This document shows positions 10,377 through 20,715 of a DNA stretch of 64,000 bases, piece after piece; position 1 is the first letter of the stretch, and each line of letters begins with the position of its first letter. The DNA lies in assembly GCA_019775845.1 (NCBI GenBank), contig JADQAV010000065.1:1-64000 (forward strand), written 5' to 3'. Made by a program: the position numbers and the translations under genes. Origin of the DNA: Myrmaecium sp. VS I D KN 1. Its lineage: Eukaryota; Ascomycota; Dothideomycetes; Valsariales; Valsariaceae. The notes below the pieces were generated by a model. The model searched no databases. It saw nothing but the letters and a program-made list of their open reading frames with translations, and was not told the DNA's origin.

Positions 10377-12065
10377 ATGGCCACCAGTCCGCCCGACGCC
10401 GTCTTCAGGACGCGGCGCAGGGCCAAGCAGGCGTGCGAGACCTGCAAGCTGCGGAAGCGCAAGTGCGATGGCCACGAACCCTGCTCGTTCTGCGTTCGGT
10501 ACGAGTACCACTGCTCGTTCAAGCCGGCCGCTCCGAAGAAAACCGCCGCCGGCCTGAGCTCGTCCCGATCGTCTAGGCGGCCCAGCGAGGAGCTGCTCGA
10601 GTCGCCTGGCCTGGCCAACGGTCGCGCCAACGTCAACCAGGAGCAGATGGAGGCCAACTCAGGCACCGCCTTCCCGCACCTGCTCGGCATGCGGCTCAAC
10701 CCCCAAGGCGCCCCCAAGGTGCACGGCTTCAGCTGGAACCTGGGTCCGCGGGACGAGCCGGCCCAGGCGTTCACCAACATCACCAACCTCATCGCCGCAG
10801 ACGAGATGGAAGACCTCGTCACCCATTATTTGAAGAAGATCCATCCCCTCTACGCCGTCCTCGACCCGGAGACCTTGCAGCAGAAGCTCGTGGCCCGCTG
10901 GAGCGAAGACTCGCACGCGCTCGACAGCTACGACCCCGTCCTCTGCATGGTCGCCGCCCTCGGATCGCTGTACTCCGGTCACGACGCCCATCCGAACGAG
11001 AGCGCCATGGTCCAGTGCGCCAAGGAGATGCTGGAGACGACCTGCATCCTGAAAGAAGCCCTCCTGCACCACGCGACCGCCTGGCTGTTGCGGACACTGT
11101 ATCTCCGCAGCACCAACTGCCCCCACGCATCCTGGATGGCCAGCTGCTCGACCATGCACATGATCGAGGCGACCGGAGCCCATCAGGACCCCGACCTGGT
11201 CTCGCTGGTGTACCACGACACCGCCCACGTCGCCGTAGACGAGGAGAGCCAGCGGCGGCTGTTCTGGGTCGCCACCGTGCTGAACTCATGGATCTCGTAC
11301 GAGTACGGCCGGTCGCGGGTGATCCTCCGGGGTGTGTCCTGCAAGCCGCCGCTCCCCCGACCGGGCGACTTCACTTCGGAGCTCATCGCGCTCTACCAGA
11401 TCTCCGAGCGGCTCGACCCCGACCAGCCGAACCGGGCGTCCGATCTGGAGGAGGCACTTGGTCGCGTCGAGCGTCTGGCGCTCTCCCACGACGCCCTCGT
11501 TCTGTCACAGAGCAATGTCGCGCTCACCATCTACCGCCGGCTGCGGGTGGCGACGCCGAACATCGCTAACGACATCCTCGCCCGGATCATCCGGCTGGGC
11601 AACGACGGCCTGGACGCGGCGGTGCGGATGGCGATGGAGCGGTGTCCGTGGTGGCACGTCGCCAACATCCCCTTCCAGTTCATCTGCATCCTGCTCGCGA
11701 TGGACACACGCGAGTCGCTGTCGCAGGTCGGGCCTGCCCTGCGCTCGTTCCGCACCATCACCCGCTACTTCGGCACGCCGACCCTGCTCACTGCACTCGA
11801 GACGATCGAGTCGCTGGTGCGGCTGTCGCAGAGCAAGAAAGAAAGGGACCTGGCGTTGTTGAAGGAGAGCATGAGCATGCAGGACGGCGCGAGTGGCTCG
11901 CTCGAGCACGTCCCGACCACGACGGCACCGGCCTTCCACGATATCGCGTGGACGGGGATGACGTCCGACATCGCGACGCTGGACAACTTCGACTGGGACT
12001 GGAACGCGTTTCTGGAGACCCAAGTCCCTCTCTTTGACGAGGCGGCGTATGGCGGACAAAGATGA
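10377..12065 (+). CDS. Zn2Cys6 transcription factor (fungal-specific TF domain)
   Basis: Intron-free, 562 aa from the ATG at 10377. The frame is open for 111 more codons upstream, but those are low-complexity and the chosen start sits shortly before the DNA-binding domain. The binuclear cluster spans Cys20-Cys46 with spacing CX2CX6CX5CX2CX6C, preceded by a basic RTRRRAKQ stretch. Residues about 140-400 match the fungal middle homology region (HYLKKIHPLYAVLDPETL, then CSTMHMIEATG and RRLFWVATVLNSWISYEYGR). The C terminus is acidic and aromatic (NFDWDWNAF), as in activation regions. It lies between an FAD oxidoreductase and an MFS transporter, so it is a candidate local pathway regulator. Confidence 0.9.
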   Translation: MATSPPDAVFRTRRRAKQACETCKLRKRKCDGHEPCSFCVRYEYHCSFKPAAPKKTAAGLSSSRSSRRPSEELLESPGLANGRANVNQEQMEANSGTAFPHLLGMRLNPQGAPKVHGFSWNLGPRDEPAQAFTNITNLIAADEMEDLVTHYLKKIHPLYAVLDPETLQQKLVARWSEDSHALDSYDPVLCMVAALGSLYSGHDAHPNESAMVQCAKEMLETTCILKEALLHHATAWLLRTLYLRSTNCPHASWMASCSTMHMIEATGAHQDPDLVSLVYHDTAHVAVDEESQRRLFWVATVLNSWISYEYGRSRVILRGVSCKPPLPRPGDFTSELIALYQISERLDPDQPNRASDLEEALGRVERLALSHDALVLSQSNVALTIYRRLRVATPNIANDILARIIRLGNDGLDAAVRMAMERCPWWHVANIPFQFICILLAMDTRESLSQVGPALRSFRTITRYFGTPTLLTALETIESLVRLSQSKKERDLALLKESMSMQDGASGSLEHVPTTTAPAFHDIAWTGMTSDIATLDNFDWDWNAFLETQVPLFDEAAYGGQR

Positions 12066-12570
12066 CGGGAGGGAGGCACAAAGGCATAAGGCTACTGGGC
12101 AAAACTTTGCTTTGGGCGATGCATCATTTTTATATGCCCTCCCCGCTGTCACCGCGCCGCACAAGCGGTCAAACTTTCTTTTTCTTCTCTACGTTGCCTC
12201 CCTCGTGCTTTCCAGCTCTCCCGGGACCCTACTGACGCCGTAATTTGCCCGTCATCTGGTGATTCTCGTCCAGCTGTTGGCGTTGTGTTGCCCACCGCGG
12301 CGGGATCGGCGGGAATTGCGGAAAGGCGGGTAGAGCGGGAAGGCCGAGGCTGCGGGCGCACCACCTGGCTGCCTTAAATACTCCCAGGCTCTCGGGCTAA
12401 ACCACCCACACCACCCATGTCTCTGTCTTGATTCGACACACGCCGGCCAGTTCAGTTTGACAAGGTGACGACTTTTTTCACACGAAGCATTTCCCCCTCT
12501 GCGGTTCTTGCCGTTCTGCCTTCGTTGTCTTTGGTGTCTTTGTCCAGCTACCATCACCACCACAACCACC
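12066..12570. other. Intergenic, promoter of MFS gene
   Basis: About 500 bp, no coding frame. Contains copy 2 of the G-rich promoter element (12299-12340) and an AT-rich TTAAATAC near 12374. Pyrimidine-rich leader sequence precedes the CACC-ATG start of the transporter. Confidence 0.6.
12299..12340. promoter_or_regulatory. G-rich promoter element, copy 2
   Basis: GGCGGGATCGG (12299-12309) followed by AAGGCGGGTAGAGCGGGA (12323-12340), exactly as in copy 1 at 8787-8833 but with 4 bp less between them. It lies 230-270 bp upstream of the transporter start codon. Confidence 0.5.
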
Positions 12571-14289
12571 ATGCAGTCCCTCCGCCAGTACCGCCAGCTG
12601 CGTCGCGACCTGGAACAAAGCGTCAAGCTGCACAGTGCCTTCGAAGCCGCCGGTGACCGCCGCGTCCAACCAACCGGCGACATCCTCGAGGATGCCGACG
12701 ACGCCATCCTAGAGCGACAGCTCTCCTCCGACGACCCCGAGAAGGCCCGCTCCCGCTCGCCTGCCAACAACAACGACGACCACATCATCCTCCACACCGG
12801 TCAGCGGGCGACGGTCCCCGGCATCGACGTTCGCCGGATGTCAGACATCTTCGAGCGGTTGGAGAGCAACCAGGTCTTCATCGTCGGCTACGACGGGCCG
12901 GACGACCCGCTCAACCCGAAGAACTGGTCGCTGGGACGCAAGTGGGCGTGTCTGGGGATCGTGGGCACGACCGGCTTCCTCGTCGGCTGGTGCTCGTCCA
13001 TCGACTCGGGCGTGATCAAGCAAGGGCAGGAAGCCTTCGGGGTGAGCGAGGTGACGGAGTCACTCGCCACAGCGCTCTTCCTCTTCGCCTTCGGCTTCGG
13101 CGCCCTCTTCTCCGGCCCCTTCTCCGAGACCGTGGGCCGAAACCCGGTGTACATCGTGACGCTGACGCTGATGATGATCTTCATCATGGCGTCCGGGCTG
13201 GCGCCGAACCTGGGCGCGCAGCTGGCCTTCCGCTTCATCGCCGGCCTCTTCGGCTCGACGCCGATGACGACGTTCGGCGGCAGCATGTCCGACATCTTCG
13301 ACCCGATGGCCCGCACGTACGCCTTCCCCATCTGCTGCACCCTCTCCTTCACCGGGCCCTTCCTGGCACCGATGGTGGGCGCGTTCATCGGACAGAGCAG
13401 CCTGGTCAGCTGGCGGTGGTCGGAATGGATCTCCCTCATCCTCGCCGGCCTCATCACCGCGCTCATCTTCTTCTTCGTCCCCGAGACATACGGACCGATC
13501 CTGCTGCAATGGAAAGCGCGACACCTGCGGGCCATCACAGGGGACCCCCGCTTCGTCGCCGAGATCGAGCTGCGACAGACCTCGCTCGCGACCCGAATGG
13601 TCCACAGCTGCTCCCGGCCCTTCCGCATGTTCTTCCAGGAAATCATGGTCACACTCTTCACCCTCTACCTCGTCGTCGTCTACGTCGTCCTCTTCGGCTT
13701 CCTGACCGGCTACGAGTTCATCTACGGCGACACCTACGGCTTCTCCCAAGGGTCCGTGGGGCTCGCTTGGATCGGCGTCAACGTCGGCTTCCTCATCGCC
13801 TTCGCCCTGGTCCCGCACATCTACCGCGCCTACCAGCGGCGGCTGCGCGCCGCCCAGGCCGCGGGGCGGGACCACCTCCCGCCCGAGGAACGGCTCTGGT
13901 ACGCCATGTACGGCGCGCCCTGGCTGCCCATCTCGCTCTTCTGGATGGGCTGGACGAGCTACGGGTCCATCTCGTACTGGTCGCCGCTGGTGGCCTCGGT
14001 GGGCTTCGGCTTCGCCGTCCAGGGCATCTTCATCTCCAGCTACGCGTACCTGATCGACACGTACGAGCTGTACGCCGCCAGCGCGCTCGTCAGCGCGACG
14101 TTTTTCCGCTACCTCGCCGCCGGCGCCCTGGTCATCGCGTCGATTCCGATGTATGGCAATTTGGGCGTGCATTGGTCGCTCACGTTGCTGGGCTGCATTT
14201 CACTCCTCATGACGCCCGTGCCGTATGTGTTTTATAAGTATGGGCAGCGGATTCGGCAGCGGACGAGTAAGACGGCGACGAAGGAGTGA
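12571..14289 (+). CDS. MFS transporter, DHA1 family
   Basis: Intron-free, 572 aa from the ATG at 12571, which has a CACC context; an upstream in-frame Met 21 codons earlier looks like leader sequence. About 115 hydrophilic residues precede the membrane part and include the typical entry motif DDPLNPKNWS. About 12 transmembrane segments follow. The signature GPFSETVGRNPVY between TM2 and TM3 matches motif A of proton-drug/polyamine antiporters. It would be a plasma-membrane exporter of a small organic compound; the substrate is unknown. It neighbours a Zn2Cys6 regulator and a P450 and shares a promoter element with the FAD oxidoreductase gene, suggesting it exports or tolerates the block's substrate or product. 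Confidence 0.9.
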   Translation: MQSLRQYRQLRRDLEQSVKLHSAFEAAGDRRVQPTGDILEDADDAILERQLSSDDPEKARSRSPANNNDDHIILHTGQRATVPGIDVRRMSDIFERLESNQVFIVGYDGPDDPLNPKNWSLGRKWACLGIVGTTGFLVGWCSSIDSGVIKQGQEAFGVSEVTESLATALFLFAFGFGALFSGPFSETVGRNPVYIVTLTLMMIFIMASGLAPNLGAQLAFRFIAGLFGSTPMTTFGGSMSDIFDPMARTYAFPICCTLSFTGPFLAPMVGAFIGQSSLVSWRWSEWISLILAGLITALIFFFVPETYGPILLQWKARHLRAITGDPRFVAEIELRQTSLATRMVHSCSRPFRMFFQEIMVTLFTLYLVVVYVVLFGFLTGYEFIYGDTYGFSQGSVGLAWIGVNVGFLIAFALVPHIYRAYQRRLRAAQAAGRDHLPPEERLWYAMYGAPWLPISLFWMGWTSYGSISYWSPLVASVGFGFAVQGIFISSYAYLIDTYELYAASALVSATFFRYLAAGALVIASIPMYGNLGVHWSLTLLGCISLLMTPVPYVFYKYGQRIRQRTSKTATKE

Positions 14290-14837
14290 GGTCTCACTTC
14301 AATGATATCTCATTGACAAAAGTGGAAGGTTCTCGGTGTTGTGTGAGAGAGGTGGAAAAAGACACGTGTAAGATTATCGAGTGAAAGACTCTCCTTCTCC
14401 CATTCTTCTTCCCTTCGGGGAAAGAGGGATTTTCTTTTTCCTTCTTAATAGAGGGCGGACTATCAATAAATAGGGATGCCACTCAGGCCATGGACAGTCT
14501 AGAAAGTAGTAATGACGAACGGTTTCCTTTCTTTTCAGAGAGAGGTCTGGGGTTTCCACTAATGAATAGACGGAACAAAGGGGGAGGACGAAGATAGAGA
14601 AAATGGACATGAGGAAAGGAGGACATGAACCACGGACTCTTGCTTTTACCCTGAAGAGGGAACATGTACAGTATCATAGACTTTAATGAGATAGACTTCA
14701 TACAAATCACTCTTCTCGTCACCGTGGGGATTCGGACACGGATTAAAATTCGACAAAGAAAAGGAAGGAGGATGGGAAAGGATAATAAAAAGAAGAGAAG
14801 AAAGAAGAGGAAGAAAAAGAGACGATACCAGCTCCTC
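14290..14837. other. Convergent intergenic region, no gene seen
   Basis: The 3' flanks of the MFS and P450 genes. A/G-rich on the + strand between 14758 and 14822. No repeat or RNA gene recognised. Confidence 0.5.
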
Positions 14838-16686
14838 TCACACCGCCGCCGCCGTCACCACCCCACTATCCCTCTTCCCCCCCTCCCCACTCTTCGCCGG
14901 CCAGCTCTCCCTCCTCCTCGCCCTCACATAAAAGTTCACCGGCCTAACAAGCTGAAACATCGGATCATACTCCACCGGCTCGCCCGGCTCCCTCACAAAC
15001 TCATACCTCAACACGAGCATCGGCAAAAAGACCTTCACCTCCTGCAGCGCGAAATTAAACCCGATACAGCCCCTCGGCCCGGCGGCGAAGGGGATATAAC
15101 TCCCCTTCTGCGAAAACGGCGGGAGTGGCTTGCCCGTCGCCGCGTCGCGGCGCAACCACCGGTCCGGATCGAAGCGGGCCGGGTTATCCCAGAGGGAGGG
15201 GTTGGTGTGGATGTGATGCAGCGCGGGGATCACGACGGCGTCGCGGGGGAGGCGGTAGCCGCCGGGGAGGACGAGGTCGGTCTTTGCGGTGCGGCCGGGC
15301 TGGAAGGAGGGGTTGTGGAGGCGTTGGGTTTCTTTGACGTAGGCGTCGAGGTAGGGGAGGGCGGCGGCGGAGGTGTTGTCGGCGGTGAAGGTGGTGTTGG
15401 TGTCGGGTGACATGCCGGCGTCGATGAGCTCTTGGAGGAGCCGGTCTTGGGTGCCGGGGTAGGTGACGAGGCCGTAGATGAGCCAGGAGAGCAGCGAGGA
15501 GGTCGTCGTGAAGCCGGCGGCGGTGGCGACGAGCATGCTGCTGCGGAGGTATTGTTCCGGCAGCTTTTTGCCTTGCACGTCGACGGCGCGGATGGCGTAG
15601 TCTGCGGTGGGGGTGTGGGGTGAGTGAGGAATTCAGGAACAAAGGGTAGAGGGAGCTTACCGGTGATGCAGGACGCGATCAGTGCCGCATCTTGCAGCGG
15701 CAGGTCCTCGACGCCGCCTGCCTCGCACGCTGCGATGGCGGCGCCGATCATGTCGTCAATCTCCCTCTTCAGGTCGCGGAGACGCTTGGGGTCGCCGAAC
15801 GGCAGCGACGCATACCAGTTGCCGCGGGCGGTGACCTTCTTGTTCAGCGAAAGGAGGTGGGCGACCGAGTGAACGATGCTGTGGATGGGCGCGTCGACGC
15901 GCTCGAAGTGGCCGAGATCCATGCCCAACGTCAGCTTGCCGACGGCCTGCGAGCCCAGCTTCAGCATGTAGTGGTACACGTTCCAGGCCTCGTCGTTGCG
16001 GTCGAGCTCGTCGAAGACGTCGAAGGCCTTCTCCATCGTCCGCTGCATGACGGGCGCGTAGTGCCGCACGGCCTTGGGGCTGAAGGCCGGCGGCAGGAAT
16101 TTGTGCGAGAGACGCCAGGCTTCGGTCTCGGTGTCGGACAGGAAGACGCCAGCGGTGTCGTCCTTGATGCCGAAGAGCGGGTGCGCTGGGTTGATCTTCT
16201 TGGTGAAGAAGTCGCCTTCTTGGAAGACGAGGTGGGCGATGGCCGGGTCGTTGGTCGTCCAGGTGATGCGGCCCATGTTGTTCGTCTGGATCACGGGGCC
16301 GTACCGGTCGAACAGACGCTGGTGGTTGCCCAGGTGGTCCGGGTAGATCTCGAGGTAGTTTCCGATGAAGGGGAGACCGGGCGGGCCGGGGGCGTCGCGG
16401 ACGGGGTGGCCATCGATGGTAATGCCGATGGGCTCGCTGCAGCCGCGCACGCTGTCCAGGTCGTCCAGGCTTTGGGTTTCGGTTTGAAAGGCGATGCCTG
16501 GAGAGTGTTAGAGAATGCGTATGAAGAAGACTATGGAGGGCGCCCGCTCTCACCTTTCGGCTCGACGACGGCGAAATGGCCGGCAACGAGATGCCTCAGA
16601 TCATCAAAGTCCTGAAGGCCGTCAAGAGGGACCTGTCGCGACTGGGCGGGGGACTCGCCCATGAAGTAAAAGTCCTTCACAACCAT
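14838..16686 (-). CDS. Cytochrome P450 monooxygenase
   Basis: Exons 16554-16686, 15661-16497 and 14838-15601 on the minus strand; 577 aa; introns of 56 and 59 nt. The heme loop FAAGPRGCIG has the ligand Cys502, and the K-helix motif is ETQR at 414-417. The proline-rich hinge PGPPGLPFIGN lies near residue 90. The I-helix reads AAGFTTTSS, so the usual acidic residue before the oxygen-activating Thr is replaced by Thr. The first 75 residues are hydrophilic with no membrane anchor, unlike typical microsomal P450s. Some motifs (LPPAFSPKAVRHY) recall the CYP102/505/540-like group, a weak hint toward fatty-acyl or similar substrates. Electron supply could come from the adjacent b5/b5-reductase fusion (inference). 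Confidence 0.9.
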
Positions 16687-18209
16687 GGTGGAATGGAGAG
16701 GCAATGCCTGGTGAAAGCAACGAGCGAGGAAGGAGAACAAGTGTGCTGTTACCAGGAGACAGACGCAAGCAGTGAAAGAGATGTCGAGGAAGCGACGCGG
16801 AGAAGAGTGACAACCATATACGTTCCTCGAAAACCAACGCCGAGGCAGCAGAAACCAAGCCGGCGGGGGAGAAGAAAGGAAGGACATCATAAGCCAGTGA
16901 AGTGAATGCTGATGACCGTCCGTGTGCCAGTCCCGCATCTCGAAAACACACAGTCACCCACCCAGAGCCATGCCGGGGGGTATCCACCGCCCCTGGGACC
17001 CTCCAAGGCTCCGAATGCCGGGCAGCATCATGCTGGGCTCCGAAACAAATTCTCCGGGCGGGCCTCCTCCATGTGGCGGCCGTCCAACCAGCCGGACCGG
17101 GATGCATGGGAGTAACTTGGGAGGGGTGGAATGCGGAAATCGCTGCATAGGGCTGGTTTACAGCGGAATTGCAGCGCTCCCCGTCAGCGGCGGGATCGTC
17201 GGCCGCCTGGCCGGGGAGGAAGAGTGGAAGGGGGGCGAACTAAAGCACGCGAATCGGACCCATTCGCATCGTGATTTGTTTCGTCCAGTTCCACTGTTCG
17301 AAACGTGGGCACGGAGCGGAACGGGGGGCATTCCGCCAGGTTCTCCCGTCTCTGGAATTGTCCCTCTTCCGCGGACGACGATGACGCTGTGAAGAGAGAC
17401 CCGTTATGTCGGATGAAGATGAAAGGACAAGTTAAGAGAGCGGTATCGCCGCGGTAAATCACTCCTACGGCCGTGATAAGGCGCGCCGCGGAGCTCCCTC
17501 TCCCATTTCACACATCGATCGGGGAAAATGGATGAATGTCAGCCACTCCCGGCTCCAACGGCAGCCAAAGCCAGGGGCGCCGTAACTCGTAAGGCAGATA
17601 AGGCATTGGTGGGGCAGAAGAAGTGGGGTGCGGTAGTCCCTTCTTTTTCTTCCTGGACCCTTTACCGCGGCTCTCTTTCTCCTGGGAATTTCTTCGAAAA
17701 GGGACGTTGCTCGCCCTCTTTTCTGGAAAAAGAGGAGAATGCAGAGGAGATCCCATCTGCCTTCCTATTTACTTCTGCCTGAGGCTGACCGAATGCCTCT
17801 CTTCTGCGGCGGATGGCTGAATGTGCGTGGGGGGCGGGAGAAAGAGCATTTGCTCAATCGGGAAATTTTCGACCCCCCCCCCCCCGCCCCCTCCCTCCTC
17901 CGCGGAGCGACTCTATAGGTCCACGTCTTTCTTTCACTATGACGTCTAAGCTCCAATTTGCAATGCAATGGATCGTGTGTGCAAGATCGAGATGCAAGTC
18001 GTTAGGCGGTGAATTTCGTGAAGATGAAGCATTCAGTGGGGATGAAGGGACGCAAAATGGTAGAATTCAGCAAAAGAGGATCATTCCATTCAATCAAACC
18101 AGGACGAATAGTCTCTGTACAGTGAAAGATGAAGATCTCACAATCCAAAAAAACACCAAAGTACCCAATCCAAACCCTTCCTTAAGAGAAACAAAAAGAA
18201 AAGAACATC
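16687..18209. other. Intergenic, P450 promoter side
   Basis: A 1.5-kb gap between two minus-strand genes. No credible coding frame. Contains GGCGGGATCG at 17189-17198, a 10-bp match to the G-rich promoter element, and a 13-C homopolymer at 17873-17885. Confidence 0.5.
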
Positions 18210-19751
18210 CTAAAAACAAAACACCTGATCCGTAATCTTCGCCACCGCCCCGGGCTTCTCCCACCCCAACTCCCCCAACGCCTTCTTGACCGCATTCACC
18301 ATACCAGGCGGGCCACACAGCATGACCTTACTCCGGGGTCCCGCAGCAGGCATACGCTCCTCCAGCACCGCCTTGCTCACAAAGCCCGCGCCACCCCGCC
18401 AGCCATCCGCCGGCGGGCGATCCAGCATGTACCACACGCGGAACTTGTCCGGGAAGCGCGCGGCCCAGTCGTCGAGCCGGTCGCGCAGGAGGATGTCGGC
18501 CTCGGTTTGATTGGCGTAGACGAGGGAGACCTGGGTCGTGTCGAGCGGGTCCTCGCAGATGGCCCGGATGAGCTGGTACATGGGCGTGATGCCGGTGCCG
18601 CCGGCGACCATGCCGATATGTGCGCCTGCGCCTTCGCCCTCGCTGAGAAGAGTGCGGTGATACTTCATTGCCCCCTTAGGCCCGCGGAACTCGACTTCGT
18701 CGCCGACGACGAGGTTGGCCAGGTACCGCCCCGTCAGCAGGCCGTCCGGGTAGATCTTGATGAGCAGCTCGAGCCGGCCCCGGTCGGCGTTGTTGCTGAT
18801 GGGCGTGTAGCTGCGGGAGACCCATTGGCCGTCGACTTGCGCGCGGATGGCGACGTGCTGGCCCGTTGGCAGGCCGAGCACGGCGTCTGGCGTTGGCAGG
18901 GCGAAGACGAGCTTGAGGACGTTGGGGCTGAGGAACTCTTTGTGTGTGAGGGGGAGCTTGCGGTACTCTTTTGGGTTCAGAACGGTTTGGTTGCTTGGAA
19001 GCGCGACTTTGCGTGGCAGCGGCTTGGGCGCTTTGCTCTTCATGTGCGGGGGGTACTTGGAGTAGTCTTTGCTCACGTCGAGCGCGGCTGAGAGCCGGGA
19101 CATGGCGTAGCTGCCGACCAGAGTGAAGACGGTGGCCGCGGGAAGGAAGCCGAGGAGGAGACCCTGGGCAAAGCCGCCTTGCGGGAGACGCAGTATGCTG
19201 GTGATTTTGGAGCGGAGATGGAGGCGAGGGAGGTGTTGGTACAGGCGCAGGTAGCGTGCTGCGACAACCGCGCCGCTGGCGAGAGTGATGTAAGCTGTCT
19301 TCCTCAGCACGGAGGAGGAAGATGTCGTTTGCACCGGGAGCGGAGTAACCGCGACGCGCGGGATGACGGTGACGGGCTTGCGGCGGATAGGAGCTGCGGC
19401 GCCAGCTGCATCTTCGATCACGCCGACGAGGAAGGGCTGCATGATCTCGTTCGCATCTTCGGAGTGACCAACGTCTTCGTAGGCGGTGGTCGCATCGGTT
19501 CCGGCGCATTCGACAAGCGCATCGATGCCGCCGGGGTGGTCTTCGAGGTAGGTCGAGATGTCGAAGACTGCGCGATTGTGTCAGACCGGGAGGTCAGTCA
19601 AATGTAACAAAGAGTAGAGCTCACCCTTTCCGTGGATGATGATCCAGATGTCGCCCTTGCTGTTGTGCTTGGCCACATCTTCACGAGTGAAGATGCCGAC
19701 CTTGGGCTCCGCCGGCCATTGCGCCTTGAGCTCCTTCGTCTCAGTGACCAT
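18210..19751 (-). CDS. Cytochrome b5 / cytochrome b5 reductase fusion
   Basis: Exons 19625-19751 and 18210-19567 on the minus strand, a 57-nt intron, 494 aa. Residues 1-90 are a cytochrome b5 domain with heme ligands His53 (DHPGG) and His77 (YEDVGHSEDA). A linker with one or two hydrophobic segments (clearest about 178-197) could anchor it in a membrane. The C-terminal half is a ferredoxin-reductase-type module: RSYTP at 294-298 for FAD, GGTGITPM at about 365-372 and CGPPGM at about 460 for NAD(P)H. It would pass electrons from NAD(P)H through FAD to its own heme and on to an acceptor. Likely partners in the block are the P450 and lipid-modifying enzymes. Confidence 0.9.
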
Positions 19752-20715
19752 CTTTGGAAGCTCTAGATGCTGGCCTTTGAGAAAAGAGGAGTAGGCGGGA
19801 AGGAATAGGGACAGTCGGGGAAGAGAGAGCTGAAAGAGCGAAGTGAGAGAGGCAAGACCAGTTATCGGCAGAGTCCTTCACGGGAGAGCACCGGTCATGT
19901 ACTCAGCCAGGTAAGCTCTCGGTTGGAATGGAAATGCTCCGCGAAGTGAGTTCAAACGCTCCGAACAAATAGGGAGAAGCCATTTGGGGCCATGACAACT
20001 GCTATGTCTGGCCAAGCTTCCCATTCGACGTGCTGAGGAAGAAGTTAAGGTGGATCCCTCCCACGAGCAATGGCACGGACCGAGCAGGAAGAAAAGAGTT
20101 GAATCTGCAGCCACTGAGAGACCTCGAATTACGATACTTCACGGCGCCCGGCAAGAGTGAAACAGGGGCGGCGCGGCGGAAAGAGAGCCGCGATGGTCGA
20201 GAGCGTGGAGACAGCCCGGAGGACGGAGGCGTCGAAGGCACCGAAATCCACGAGCGATCGAGTGTATCCGTGGCGGAATTTCGCAAGGCTCCAAGGCACC
20301 CATCCGGGCCGTTTCGGGGCTCGTCGGCGGCTCCACCCGCAGCCACCAACGTCGTCGCACCGCCGTCGCATCGCCATGCCTTTCTGACGAACACCGCACC
20401 CCGACACCCGCGACGGCGATCACGGCGAGGTCCCCATCTCAGTTACGGCCGAAAGACTTTATCAGCGCACCCACCGCGAACCCACCGCAACCCACTCTTT
20501 CTCGCTCGCCGATCCATGCGAAATGCCTCTGCTGCCCGCGCCGTCTTCTCCGACACCTCTCCGTAACCCATGGAGCGCCATGTCCTTCAGGAAGCGGGCC
20601 CGGTGGCCCTCGCGCTGGAGACTCATAATACCGTCCTCTTCTCACCGTCTTTACCTTCTTGAGATAGATTCTCAGTTCCTGTAGCCCCTGTTCTTGCTGA
20701 AATCGCTTCTTCGTC
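19752..20715. other. Divergent intergenic region
   Basis: About 960 bp between the b5/b5-reductase gene and the dehydrogenase-propeller gene. An open frame at 20030-20566 is Arg/Pro/Ser-rich with no domain and looks spurious. A GGCGGGA core at 19796-19802 lies about 45 bp upstream of the reductase start. Confidence 0.5.

Noticed and set aside
12942-14237. Two long frames overlapping the MFS gene (one sense, one antisense)
   Set aside because: Arg/Pro/His-rich or Glu/Gly/Asp-rich shadows of the transporter codons with no recognisable protein features.
20030-20566. 178-codon frame between the b5-reductase and dehydrogenase genes
   Set aside because: Arg/Ser/Pro-rich, no domain, lies in a divergent promoter region.
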